Origin: Setaria digitata
Lineage: Eukaryota; Nematoda; Chromadorea; Rhabditida; Setariidae
Reading direction: 5' to 3'
DNA length: 52,108 bases
Assembly (NCBI GenBank): GCA_003640385.1
Contig: RCAB01000437.1
Location: forward strand, 1 to 52,108
The position numbers were made by a program, and so were the translations under genes. Of the stretch, positions 1 to 11,369 are shown piece by piece; position 1 is the first letter of the stretch; the number at the start of each line of letters is the position of its first letter. Below the pieces are notes generated by a model. That model did not search any database. It worked only from the letters and a program-made list of their open reading frames with translations, and was not told the origin of the DNA.

Positions 1-66
1 TATATTATATTATATTATATTATATTATATTATATTATATTATATTTATATTAATATTATATTATT
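1..66. repeat. TATAT pentamer tandem repeat
   Basis: About nine uninterrupted copies of the five-base unit tatat, decaying into ttatattaatat at the right edge. A simple-sequence microsatellite at the window boundary; it continues out of the window to an unknown extent. Confidence 0.9.
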
Positions 67-119
67 TGAGGTGTATCATTTTATATTAATCATGATATAA
101 GATTTCTTTATCATTGCAG

Positions 120-570
120 AGCCTGCTACAAATCATGTCGACAGCCGCGCTAAGTGCAGCTCAATTGGAAAATAGTGAACGTTCCAGCTGACCCATCTTA
201 ACAAAGTAGTCTCCGTGAAACCAAAAATTCAAGTTTTTGCTGGAATTCTCAAAAAAAAACTGTGCAGAAGCAGTAGGATAACTTTGCGGTGTTGCTGTTT
301 GTTTAGTATAGTTGAATCTGCGATAGGAAATGAGAAATATGATGTAATTAAAGTTCTGATGACTCCGAAAAACAAGATTAACCTTCAGGAATTGAATTCA
401 GATATTACAGATCGAAAAGTAGTTGCTTCAGGTGAAGGAAAAGATAGAGTCATGTAATCCAAATACTGTGAAGTAAGAGCGTATGGACAAGGAGAAATTC
501 GAAGCGAGCAATCCTCTTTTTTCAAGAGAACCTGAGGACAAGAACTCCATCTTCTCATACTGGCAACTAG
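120..570 (+). CDS. 3' end of an unrecognised gene (three terminal exons)
   Basis: I do not recognise the protein. Three exons link in one consistent phase: 120-174 (after ttgcag), 307-431 (after tgtttag, ending TTCAG|GTGAAG in effect) and 527-570 (after ttttttcaag), closing with TAG at 568-570. The middle exon carries the readable stretch NEKYDVIKVLMTPKNK and the tail ends in SSHTGN. Exon lengths 55, 125 and 44 fit phases 1, 2 and 1 exactly, which is the main support. The 5' part lies outside the window, so neither start nor domain can be given. Residues are polar and charged with no membrane segment. An alternative reading gives short exons that stop at 189-191; the linked model is preferred because all three junctions keep frame. 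The gene points at the 3' end of the mutase on the opposite strand, so the two would be convergent. Confidence 0.4.
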
Positions 571-1230
571 AATTCATGTTTCTTTTAGTTGTACAGGTTT
601 TATTAAGCTTATTTCAAGTTCTTTCACAGGCAATCGTGATTTTGCGTCCAATGTATTATGATGGTTTTGATTCTAATTTTCTTTTTCAAAGTCGTCCATG
701 GTAGTCTCTGGTTTCATTATTTCATTATGTGTGAGTATTATATAAAACGTAGTAGTGTCATGCCTTCGAGTGCTGCGCATGACGCTACCTTTTGCTGAAT
801 ATTTAGTATTAAAAATGTCTTGTTTTATTGATCCTAAATGAATATACCTTAGGCAGGGAGTTGGGGATTCAATATCCAAGGCTAAAGTTATAAATTCTTT
901 ACAAAACTTCGATAAGCATATAGTATAAGCGATATAAGCAATGCAAATTTTGGAAATTAGTATCAAAAAACACTTCTTGAGTCTTTCTAGCAGAACTCGA
1001 CGGCATGCACAAACGGCTAGTTCTTTTTTTCTATATTTGCTCTTTTTTGTTGACTTATTTCGTGTAATTATTTTTGTGTCTTTGTTAACGAAACGTTTTG
1101 TTGTGCACAGTGTGTGGAACAACTTGTAATATACTAGTCGATAAGTTTTCATTTATGCATCTATCAATGTTAACGTAAAGTATAACATTTCTAGCAAAAA
1201 TAATTTATAAAAAATACGAAACTTTTGGAA
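571..1230. other. Convergent intergenic stretch, no supported gene
   Basis: Lies between two gene 3' ends. A 159-residue open frame runs on the minus strand (673-1152), but its composition is patchy (runs of K, R, I and C), it has no recognisable motif, and it sits just downstream of the mutase stop, so it may simply be 3' UTR or spacer. Confidence 0.5.
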
Positions 1231-3781
1231 TTAAAAGGTATATAATGTTTCCTTGATTCCAAAAATGATTAAGTCTGCGCACTGCATGCCCATCATGAAG
1301 CAGTGGTCCTGATTTGATATTTCATACTTCCAACCGCCGAACCGTCCACGAGAATAAATATTATGAGCCTGAAGGTTCACATGTAATAAGAATTTTATTC
1401 GAGCTCGAAGTTTTCAAGACTACAACATTATTTGAACCATAATAACAAGGACTGTTTAAAATGGACTTGCCTGAAATGCCTCATGACAACGTTGTAATTC
1501 CCTGTCTCTACCAACAGTTGGAATAGGATATCCATATGGCAAAACACGGAACCACTTGTCAACAATTTCATTATTTTCAGCTATTATACCTTTGAGTTTC
1601 AACCCTGAAACAACCACATAAGTCCACAGACCGACGAAGACTAAAAAATGCTTTCATCTGTCATGAAACAATACAGATGATAAACTTATTTTAGTGATTC
1701 AGTAAAGAATTATAAGCCTTTGGTCAAACCTTTAATTACTTGAGCAATTACTTCTTCCTCAACAAAGTTTGCATTAGCTTCCAATCCAATTTCACACAGA
1801 ACAGACCAGAACTGATTGCAATCCGGTGTCAGATTATGGTTGAAATTTGACAAAAAAGTGCATCTAGAACATGCTGTAGCGAATACATCACAAATTTATA
1901 GAAATCTGATAAAATACGAAGTGAATTCGAATTCATAATAAACCTGTAGAAAATGGTATCAGGTGATGGGAAATACACCCACGTTACAAATTGAGTCCAT
2001 TCACACTGTGGATATTTTAAACCAAGACCAACAAGGATTACCTGGAACAACGAACAAGCTGATATGAAATCCCAAAAGCCATTACTTATTTATATTTTTA
2101 TTCATATTAGAACGCCACTTCACATTCTTAATTTTATTATAAATACAGTATTCTAAACAAAGACCTTGGAATACTTAAGATCCACGTCTTTAATTAATGC
2201 GGAGATTTTCGATAATTCAGGAATTGGTAAAGTAGACAGTACTGCATTATAATCATATGAATGCAGCCCATGATTGGAATCCTCTGCAATCACCTACAAA
2301 CCACAAACCAAAAATTTTTTTTACAACAAAAACGATGGCAGTCATTGCTATAATTACCCTGCAGAGTATCTTAATAATGTATGTTATGTGAAAATAAGGC
2401 AGAGTTTTAAGAAGAAAAATAAAGTTATAAAAAATAGCACCTTTCTTGTTTCAGTATCGATCTTTCGCACTTTTTCTTGAAAATGAAAAATGGATTTCGG
2501 ATATCGTTCAGCAATTTTTTTCCAAATTTTGCCAATACCTTTGTAATCTCTCGGGTACCCGAGAACAAAATGGGATTCAACATAAAAGTTAAGAAAAGTA
2601 GAGAATTGAGATTCCTAATCAACAAATTTTATGCCGGCATCAAAATCAACCCTAAATATTTACCTGAAACATGTTACAGATGATTTAAGATGATTTTCCA
2701 GCTCTTCTCGGCTTCGTCCGCAGTGTAATTCAATACTAGACAAATCAATATTTGGTACCCGATTTGATGCCCAAAAGGCGTTCATTTCTTCCAGCTCGAC
2801 TGTCCATACCGAAACAAACACACTAATTTCAATTCTTCTATTAATTTGTGAAAACAACATTTTTTCTTTAATTTTTTAAAATTAATGCAAGAGCTATCAA
2901 ATTCGATTTAAAGTTTTTTCAAATATAAACTTTTTTGCCATTTGAAATCATTTTTAAAGATTTAAACTTACTTTACGATTATATGGTCTAATAAAAATAT
3001 CGAGTAATGTATTTCCAAATATATTTGCGCTGTATTCAGCAAAATTTGAACAATCAATGGATAAGTCTCGCAAATCTTTCAGTTCATTGAGTTCATTGAT
3101 ACACTTTTGTCTAATAGTTGGTGGAAAATAGGGAATGGAATGCTGGACGGGATAAGGTACGTAATTGCTGCATGGATTGTCGCTTTTGAATAAGTGAGAT
3201 AAATCAGCCTAAAAACAAATAAATGTTATAAGTCAAACCTATAAGTCTTTCAAAACTTCAAGCGTGGAACAAATTTTATTGCTGCTAATTACCTTGACAG
3301 AATGTCTAACTTTATTCCACTTGTTTACAGCAGAGTTAACAACTTCTTCGAATTCCTGATACTTTGATACACCAATAATATGAACACCCAAATCCCAAGT
3401 AAATCCTTTTTCATCAGTTATTGATCGCGCCAAACCACCAACTTCTTTCTCTTTCTCCAGAATGACGACCTGAAAATGTATGTTGAAGAAATAAACAAAT
3501 AAAGTAAATAAAATAGTTAACAAAGAAACTATGTAAAAGAATATCTAGTAAACCAGTACAATCCTTTCGTGAAGTATGAATTATTTACAATTAAAATAAG
3601 TTGCTCTACCGATAAAGGATTATGAAAACGAGTAAAATGTAAGGCAAAAAACCTGTATATCTTCCTCCGATATAATTCCTTCGGTTATTAAAGAATAAAT
3701 ACGATGTAGCATACCGATTGCAGTAGGTCCACTACCTATAATTACTAACCGAAAACCCTTGTCAATTTTCAGGCCTGACAT
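1231..3781 (-). CDS. glf-1: UDP-galactopyranose mutase (eukaryotic type), ten exons, two odd junctions
   Basis: UGM is a flavoenzyme that interconverts UDP-galactopyranose and UDP-galactofuranose, the donor for galactofuranose glycans; nematodes have it and vertebrates do not. Exons (-): 3781-3653, 3469-3293, 3208-2972, 2809-2664, 2614-2441, 2283-2165, 2041-1944, 1863-1730, 1604-1471, 1368-1231; about 495 residues, the usual size. Exon 1 has the dinucleotide-binding turn [11 protein letters not shown], exon 2 EKEVGGLA, exon 3 [12 protein letters not shown] and FIRPYNRK, exon 4 [13 protein letters not shown], exon 9 [13 protein letters not shown], exon 10 [11 protein letters not shown] and [11 protein letters not shown], each matching a recalled family block. 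The ATG follows ttttaggcg, a trans-splice-like site; an open upstream exon (about 3958-3860) is an alternative 5' end. Intron 9 has a GC donor. The acceptor before exon 4 reads CG instead of AG, and exons 5 and 6 do not join in phase, so the gene is either decayed, mis-assembled or holds a micro-exon. Confidence 0.85.
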
Positions 3782-5084
3782 CGCCTAAAACAGGATCTGC
3801 TTTGTTATTTAAGCGCATAGAAAGTGAACATTTCAACTCTCACAAACGATGCTACTATAGATTCGACACCAAAATGAGTCAAATATCGCTTAGCATCTAC
3901 ACGCCGACACCACGGAATGAATATTAATGAAAACGTAATAACACATATTAACTCTTATCGAGGAAAGCAGTTCAGTGCTTCGGAACGCTGCGTGATTAGC
4001 TGCCATAACATACGAGCATACCGCGATGAGGACATGTGACATGATCCATTCTCTACTGTCGTGACACTTGAATTCAAAACCAAAGTCATTTTTCGAACTC
4101 CACATATGATTTAAAAACTCTACATATGTCGGGTTGCGTTAGACTAGAACTGAATAACAGAGGCAGTCACTGTTTGGTCCTGCTTATTACTCACTGATCA
4201 CAGAATCTGCCAACACAAAGAACTTCAGAACTTGCAGGTCTCCCGCAACTCGCGTCCGAACCACTTCCGTTTGCTGGGATAGTGGTGAGCTGATGCCGTG
4301 GTGAGATGTGTGTGTGGCGTGTCTTATCATTTAGGTGGTTTTTCTTATCACTGACAGTGACTTATTAGCAGCTTCACTTTACATTTGTCCAAAGTGAAAG
4401 TTTTATGGACAAACTGCCGTGACATGGTGCGAAATAGTTGATTAGAGGTTGACGTGCAGACATGCAAACAAAGAAACCGGTACTAAGTAATCAGGAGTTA
4501 TAGAGATCTTATTTGATTGATCGAGAAATGATATCTTGGAGATAAAGTGTTGATAAAAATAAGGTCGTTCTCTTCAGTTCTAATGACCCTGCTCTTCCTT
4601 ATCATTATCATCTTCAGTGTCACCATTATCACGTTATTATTGTCGTTATTTTTATTATCATCATTAATATTAATATTTGCAATTATTCATCATTACAGTT
4701 TATCACTGTAAGCATTTATTGTCTACTACTTAGGTATCAATTACTATTACTAATTAGTATCACCACTGTTATTACTGTTAGTAACTATTACTATTTCCTG
4801 TACTATTATTCTTGCCTTATTTGGACAAGATTTAAAAAAAAAGAAAGGAATGGAACCTGCAGCTTTAACGTCAGAAAATGCTGATGACGATTATTAATTG
4901 GTGAAATTGTGAGGACAGAGAGGATGAAGAGAAGGAGAAAGATGGCAAAATGTCACCAATCTTTTGTTTGCCCCCACTATGTGACATTCACTAAAATTTT
5001 CCAGGAAGAAGAGGAAGGATCACTTCCCACCCTCCAACTTATCCTCATCGATGTGTACCACTTTCTATCAGCAACAACTATTTA
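3782..5084. other. Intergenic region with ATT/ATC-rich simple sequence
   Basis: Divergent spacer between the mutase (-) and the small secreted protein (+), so it should hold both promoters. About 4590-4800 is a degenerate run of att, atc and att-gtt triplets with no clean period. No conserved promoter element can be named by eye. The segment tttctatcag at about 5063-5072, just before the next gene's ATG, is a plausible spliced-leader acceptor. Confidence 0.6.
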
Positions 5085-5907
5085 ATGATAAAAAATTGTC
5101 AATTTGCGGAGTCGATCCTTCGACGAATGGCATTCATCCGTATGACATCTTCCTCTATAATTATTTCACTGTTTTATCACTGTTTAGTACTAATATACGT
5201 GATATCCGTTAATGCAGGTAAGTCCTGCCACTTTCAGTGTCACATTTACCGCTTCATGTTATCCTTTTCAAAATAATCGCCGCAGTGACAATCCTCACCA
5301 AGTCCAGTTAGTAGAAAGTAACGGTTTAATCCCATGTAACTTATCAAACCTTCAGAGAAACTTTTAGTGCCGCTGCCTGAGGAAACGGATTATGATGGAG
5401 AAATCCCAAACTGCCGTGACGGTGGAAAGCCTTTGCTAGCCGCAGATATTGGAGTCTATACATGTGATAAGAATTGTCCAGAAGGCTTCCGATGCGAGTA
5501 TAGAACAACAGATGCTACTCTAAGAAAAGGCGATTCTTATATAAAAGCCACCGGTATGAAATTTGGAGACTGCTGAAGCATCCGATGAATTACATTTTTA
5601 TTAAGAGGAACAGCCTTTCGGAAAAGGCTCAGGTTCTAAGCAATTCTACTACTTCTCTTAATCTATTAAGTTATCCAGCGAAATCTTTTGCTTCTGAAAT
5701 TCAGACAGAATTTGAAATTTTTGAATTTTGAAGTGCTTTGAAGAAGTTGTGAAAGCATTGATTAAAACGCAATGCTCACCTATATTCTACTGGATTGGTC
5801 ACAATGCTTAAGTTGCAGGGATATGCTGTCCGGACTTAAAAGAATTAGAAAGAATTTATAGCGAAGATGAGAAAGTGGAGAAACCAAGCAAAAAATTGAA
5901 TGTTTAG
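5085..5907 (+). CDS. Small secreted Cys-rich protein, single lustrin/WR1-like domain
   Basis: Three exons, 5085-5217, 5356-5553 and 5819-5907, join in frame to 139 residues ending at TAG 5905-5907. The N-terminus is a signal peptide or anchor with the core IIISLFYHCLVLIYVISVNA; cleavage near the exon 1/2 junction is likely. The rest has six cysteines: NCRDGG, YTCDKNC, GFRCEY and GICCP. This spacing (C, then C..C, CPxGxxC, and a terminal CC) resembles the lustrin-type Cys-rich repeat (WR1) found in many nematode secreted proteins and suggests three disulfides. The tail is charged (DLKELERIYSEDEK). ATGs at 5085, 5127 and 5142 are all possible starts; 5085 lies just after a trans-splice-like ctatcag. 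A poly(A) signal aataaa lies at 5956-5961. The specific function is unknown; a cuticle, matrix or excreted role is only inference. Confidence 0.75.
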
Positions 5908-5955
5908 AACAAGTACGATGATTTGTTATGTATATTAAGAAATATGCCCATTATA

Positions 5956-5961
5956 AATAAA
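5956..5961 (+). promoter_or_regulatory. Poly(A) signal aataaa
   Basis: Canonical aataaa 49 bases past the stop of the small Cys-rich protein gene; spacing and strand fit its 3' end. Confidence 0.5.
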
Positions 5962-7331
5962 GCCTAATTGTTATTTTCACAGCTAAAGTTTTGCAAAAAT
6001 AAAGAAGTTCGTAATATTGGTCAGTGATATAGAGACTTTTATAAAAAAAAAAAAAAAAAAAACGCCTATAATACAATTCTCGTCTTTCCATTTGTTGAAT
6101 TCGAAATATACTGATAGCTAATTACTATGTTTTTTTATGTGAACATAGTAATCTCTTTTGCTCAATATATACGTTTGACTAGCGCTTTGTTCTCGTGTTA
6201 TAAATTTTGTTTGGAAGTTACGTCTTATTCACCAAGACTACTTTTCCAAATTTGCTCGAGTGCCGTCGATATTAATAAGATTTGATCACATATGCAAAAT
6301 ATCTATATAACAACCATACATCACCTTGATTCACTTTCAGTTAATTCTCTTACGTGTACCCAGCGTAATCTGAAGGTTGATCAAGTAGATCCACAGAATT
6401 GTAGTTAACTAATTTATTACTCTGAAATTAGATAGCAGACTGAGTTGTACATGACTTGTGCTGCTGGTTAAAATCTTCAGCTTATTTATTCTGAAGCTAT
6501 TTCATAAGGAAAAGTTATTGGACCATGTATTGTAATAGATTTGAGACTCTTCCCTCCACTTGTAGAGGCCTTTTGATTAGCTTTCCGTAAAAACCCGTTC
6601 ATATTTGATGACCTGTAATGCATACTCGTTATTGGTCCTTTTTCGCTAAATCTTGATCGAATGCAATCATCATTTATCAGTATTCAATGAAAATGAGTTG
6701 GAATAAAACTGTTTCCCACAAAATCTATATAAGTCTGGACAATAATTTGCTTTTTTATAAATCTTTGTTCATTAAAAAATAATGATTGAACTTCGAGCCT
6801 TTTCAGAGGCTTCTTTTAAGGAAAGATCTAGCATTTACCTAGAGGTATATATATTATATATATATATTCAATACAGCTGTTTACTTCAGGATTATGGTAT
6901 TATAACTGTTGCTACTAACGATGGCCTGCCTTGCTGGCTTCTGCATAGATTGCGCTCCTAATGCAAGCATTTCTGACCCTTCTTTTCCAATAAACTGTCT
7001 GGAATTTGAACATTCTTTAATAGATATCGAAAATCCGCTCGAAAATCATTTAATTGTCAATAGTAGATTAGCTCCTGTGGCGAAGATTCGAGTGCATGAT
7101 TTACTGTGCTTTTGAGGAATGCCATTTATACTTCTAGTTTGGTATTTTTATGAAAATAAAATTGCCAGTATAACTTTCAGGAATGAATATCAAAATACAT
7201 ACAACCAACCTGAAAAAGTGTTTTGGTAGCACTACTCTCCAGAATGTGTCTCTATACCTGAAATAGTCGAAAATTATTTAAAAGAACCATTCAGCAAGTA
7301 CTATGTTGATTGATCAGGAAGAAAAAGAATG
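5962..7331. other. Intergenic stretch, no supported gene
   Basis: AT-rich, with a poly(A) tract at about 6043-6062 and a short TA run at about 6848-6868. An open frame at 6909-7115 (+) encodes 68 residues with some Cys and no recognisable motif; I see no splice partners and do not call it. Confidence 0.5.
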
Positions 7332-10069
7332 TCAATTTAATTTATTCGTAGGAAATTCTTCCACAAAATGTGAGACCAACCTAGAGGACATCAAACAGTA
7401 AAGGACGAAGGTAATAGATGAATTGAGCAATGAAAGAAGATCTAGGATGTCGCCGAGATTGAAGTAAATATATATATGTACATGAGTTGTATAAATCGCA
7501 TTCATGATGGCGATGATCCCTTGTGGCATCTCTGCCATAAGAAACACCAGTACGATGGCGAGCAATAGGCCAGAGGTTCTATCTGGCTTAATAATGTCCC
7601 TAAAATTCCTCACCTTTCTACGAAACTCTGCTGATATCAGGTGCACTTGTACTGAAACATATGGAGTATTTATATTGAGTTCGTTATTTCTCACCTTTTA
7701 TAGATCGCATCATCATGTATGCGACTTTTCTAGAAGCAAAATTGTTCCTAATCAAAGTCTTACCGACAACTAGTCTTCTCACAAAATTTGAAAACCATTT
7801 CCTGTTCGAAAAGCATCTTGCCTAAAGGGTAGACAATAAACAGACCTTTCCATCCAAAACTTCGTCAAACCTCCACTGATTTTAATTTTAACATTTTATT
7901 TGAAAAAGTTAAGAGAAAGGACCATCTTGTTTTCACTGCACTCTTCTTTAACAACATTTTACGCTTTCTGGTGGTCCGATGTAATTTTAACATAAGACCA
8001 GATGAAAAATAAAGCAACGATATACAAGGTATAACCTGCAAAAGTGAAAGAAGATTATTTCATTAATTCGAGTAGAACTGACAAAGATCGCATCTTCTAT
8101 ATGAGTTCGATTTATTTCAATTTTTCTAAATCTTAGAACTGTATTTGAGCATTATTGGCTGATAGCGTAAGCAGTAAAAATCTGTTAAGATGAGCAAAAT
8201 TACCTTGAAAATAATTCCTGACATCCATAAATTCCATTTGAAGAAACGACATCCATTTGCCATTGCAGAGGGTGAAACCTATAGAAACAGAAAATAGAAA
8301 CATTATTATCAATCTTAAGCTTATTGTGGTAAAACTGTCAATAAACGAAATTTCTACAAAACCATTCGGCAATTCGACTTTAAGAACTGGGAAAACGTTA
8401 AATAGTGAAAATCAGCAAGACAGCAATAGGAAAAAGAAAAATTATCACTGATGCATATTGCTTTCAAGCATCCTTTCATCTACAAAGCAGAAATGATTTC
8501 TCTAAATAAAACATCTTATAATGAGCCACTTATTTTATTCGATTCGATTTAGCCATATCTGCTCATTTGTCGAGTCACTAAGAACTTGCAGAAATTAGAC
8601 CTGTAATCACAATCTCGAGATTCAGAGAGTTCAAGTTTTGTACGAAACCGATGATGTGACTTACGTGAAAAGTGTAATACTTGGCTGTATAATTAGGTGG
8701 AAAATTATGGGCGCAATGTGGTGCAGGTCGCCAATCACCAATTTCAACCACATCATACACCAGTAGTGTTGGCATGCAAAGTACTAACACACAAATGTAT
8801 ATCGAGATGCAAACCCTCCAGGCCAACTGTGGTCTTTGCCAACTGCTGCAAATATGTTCTGTATGAAACTAGAAATTACATATTATTTTTAGCAAAAGAT
8901 AAATTAGATAGTTGATAATAAATGTAAAATGACATAAAAATAATTTTAATTAAATTTGAGAGTGCTATAGTAGATATAACACTAAAAATCTACAACCTAA
9001 TTCACTAGGCATATATGTAATTTATGTGCTAAAACAGAGTTTTAGCACTGTTTCCATAAAGATCGTATCTCTCCTTATTACTCGCAAGAGACTGACTACC
9101 ATAACTGGAAAGTCACGTGTAGCAAGGTGTTTTTAAATGTAAAGGTAATTATAGAAAAAATTACAGAAAGGAATACCTGTTAAGAACGGTATTTCTTAGT
9201 GTCATCTGCCGGATGAAAGCCATTGCAACAATCAACCACAGGGACGTAGTATGGAGAGCAATACTTAATACCATATGACATAACAAATATCGCATCCATA
9301 AGTAGGAATAAATAGGCACACTGTAATGTACGGCATATATTTCCATTAATTACACCAGTTAAATGTATACCACTTAAAAATGGTTTATACCAAAGGTTCG
9401 GAAAGTTATATTTGATTTGCTTAATAGAAGAATAAATGTGTCCTGTAAGAATAACTCAGCTTTGAAATTGGACAGAATCAAAGGCCTAGATCATCTACCA
9501 ATTTATGACACTCAAGAAATCTATAAGGCGAGGTCAGAGAGAACAAAGACCCTATACTGTCAACAAATGCAATGCAAAATGACGATGCACAGAAATCTCG
9601 CCTTGACATCAAAAGTTTTGTTTTGCCGAATTTCTGCAGTTACATAATAAATCAAAGTGATTGAATGTTGAATGTCTCGAACGAAATGTGTTCTAGTTCT
9701 AACTCTCAGCAGTTGTTCCTACACATACAAGTGAAAGCAGTGCGGATAGTTTAAGATGATATTGTCAAACTATAAAAAGAGAACAAAACCAGGCTAACCA
9801 AGCAGTATCTTTGAAAAGAACAAAATGACAGATGTATATGAGGTACGATGCCATGGTACCCATATCGCAAATAGCAACTGCTGTGAGTACGCAATTCACC
9901 GCACAGCAACGCATATTTGGTCTGGTAAGTACCAATACGTGTATTAGGTTTGTTGCGATGCTGAACGTACATATCACTATGCATATAAAGCCGTGTACTG
10001 GTGAATAAGCCCTGGAATCAGACAAGTCAATCTCATTACAGTTAGTCAAACATTTCGAAGGAAGAGGAA
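7332..10069 (-). CDS. DMSR/FMRFamide-type neuropeptide GPCR
   Basis: Class A seven-helix receptor at the plasma membrane, most like the nematode dromyosuppressin-receptor-related (DMSR) group, which binds FMRFamide-like peptides. Exons (-): 10069-9799 (TM1-TM2), 9320-9177 (ECL1 Cys and TM3), 8845-8665 (TM4, ECL2), 8278-8204 (start of TM5), about 8035-7908 (TM5, loop 3), about 7596-7332 (TM6-TM7, tail). The first four share perfect phase. Key blocks are ICDMGTMASYLIYICHF in TM2, LHTTSLWLIVAMAFIR ending TM3 in place of DRY, SPSAMANGC and NLWMSGIIFK then VIPC in TM5, RTSGLLLAIVLVFLMAEMPQ in TM6, and NSSITFVLYCLMSSR in TM7 in place of NPxxY; these replacements are typical of the group. The junction Cys rebuilt across exons 1 and 2 is the expected TM3 disulfide partner. 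The first exon has no ATG, so a 5' exon upstream of 10069 is missing from my model. The loop 3 splice site is uncertain. Confidence 0.85.
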
Positions 10070-11296
10070 CTAACAACAGTTAGTCTAAAAGTTAACTATC
10101 TTATCATATCATTAGTGACCAAGTCACTTCTTGACGAAATATCTGCTTAGTTCCGATAACTGCTGTATAAAATGTAACTCATTTTCATGAAACCGCGGCT
10201 GGAGCAATATACAGAAACCTTTGGAAGATTTCTAGAGCAGTCAGAAACAATCTTGTTGCATTATCTGATAAATCGAATAAAGGTGTATCGTTTGCGCACA
10301 GCATCTTCTGACATCATAAATAATTTTCCGTCTTCTGGAAACAAATTTAGTTCTATTAATTTAGATGTGAACTTTAAACGTGAACTTGGATTATATATCT
10401 TAAGTGCGCCTAAAAATTATACGATTGGCTCTTCCTTTTAGCAACAATATACTCAAATCTCTAAACTTTTTCTTTCTATATCCAGCAAATCTAACAAACT
10501 CTTGACCAAATCTGCATAAAAGTTGTTCTATCAGTAATTTCTTCCCTATTTATTTAGCACTATAACTTTAGACTCGTGAAAGAAAGTGAATATTTTGGTT
10601 TGGTCATCTTTCTAATTTTGCACACTAATAATTAATTTTTATTCAGCAGTTAAGAATACTTCTAAATGAAGTGGGATCCAAAAATTGTAGTCTTAAAATA
10701 AGCAGTCTGATTACAATGTTGCTGGTATGGGGCAAAAAATCATCAAAAATTAATCTAATTTAAAAAAGCTACGTGATTCAGGAAGTGAAATGCAAAAACG
10801 AAAGAAAACAAGACTTGTTAGCACACCGTAAAATGAAATCAATTTTCCTCGGTATGTAGAATAAATTATATGAAAAAGAAAGTAAGTGGAGAAAATAGAA
10901 ACCGAAAGAAATAGCGGAAAATTTTTATGTGCAAAATATGCATCATTCTCGGTGCCCTTTATACTTAAACTTCTTTGATAAATCGCCAACTGATCGAAGA
11001 AAAATGTGAGCAATAAAATACAACATTTTTTGGCTTCTTTAGGTGATTGTATTAAGAACGAAATTTAAAGCAGTGCTAGGATCGCTGTAGACGTAAGAGT
11101 GTTCAAGGATATATATAGAATATTAAATTATCTAAAATGTCGAAAATTTCCGCAAAATTAAATGTCTTGTAAATTAAATTTTTCAAATTAAATGCTTTAT
11201 TAATGTTAAATTATTCTCCCTTAACTGAAGCAGAAACAAATGTTCCTGTTTGATTTAGTGAATTCTGCCAACGTTTTTCCAGAACTAGAAAGTTAT

Positions 11297-11369
11297 GCAA
11301 ACTGGAAATTGCTCCCAGTAACTTGGATCTCATTCTAAGATTCCTTACTGGGAGCAATCTCCGGTTTAT
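11297..11369. ncRNA. Candidate miRNA-like hairpin
   Basis: Arms 11299-11321 and 11345-11367 are complementary over 23 bases apart from one G-U wobble and one A-C mismatch; the loop is 23 bases. Arm length, loop size and about 73 nt total match a metazoan pre-miRNA. The shared core is attgctcccagtaa in the 5' arm. I cannot assign it to a known miRNA family and cannot tell the transcribed strand. It could instead be a small MITE-like remnant, but no terminal duplication is visible. Confidence 0.4.

Noticed and set aside
673..1152. 159-codon minus-strand open frame
   Set aside because: Longest simple frame in the region, but low-complexity basic composition, no motif, no splice partners, and directly downstream of the mutase stop.
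5609..5638. Hairpin agcctttcggaaaaggct
   Set aside because: Short stem inside an intron of the small Cys-rich gene; no sign it is more than chance.
6909..7115. 68-codon plus-strand frame with several cysteines
   Set aside because: Reasonable codon mix, but no upstream or downstream exon could be joined and no family resemblance.
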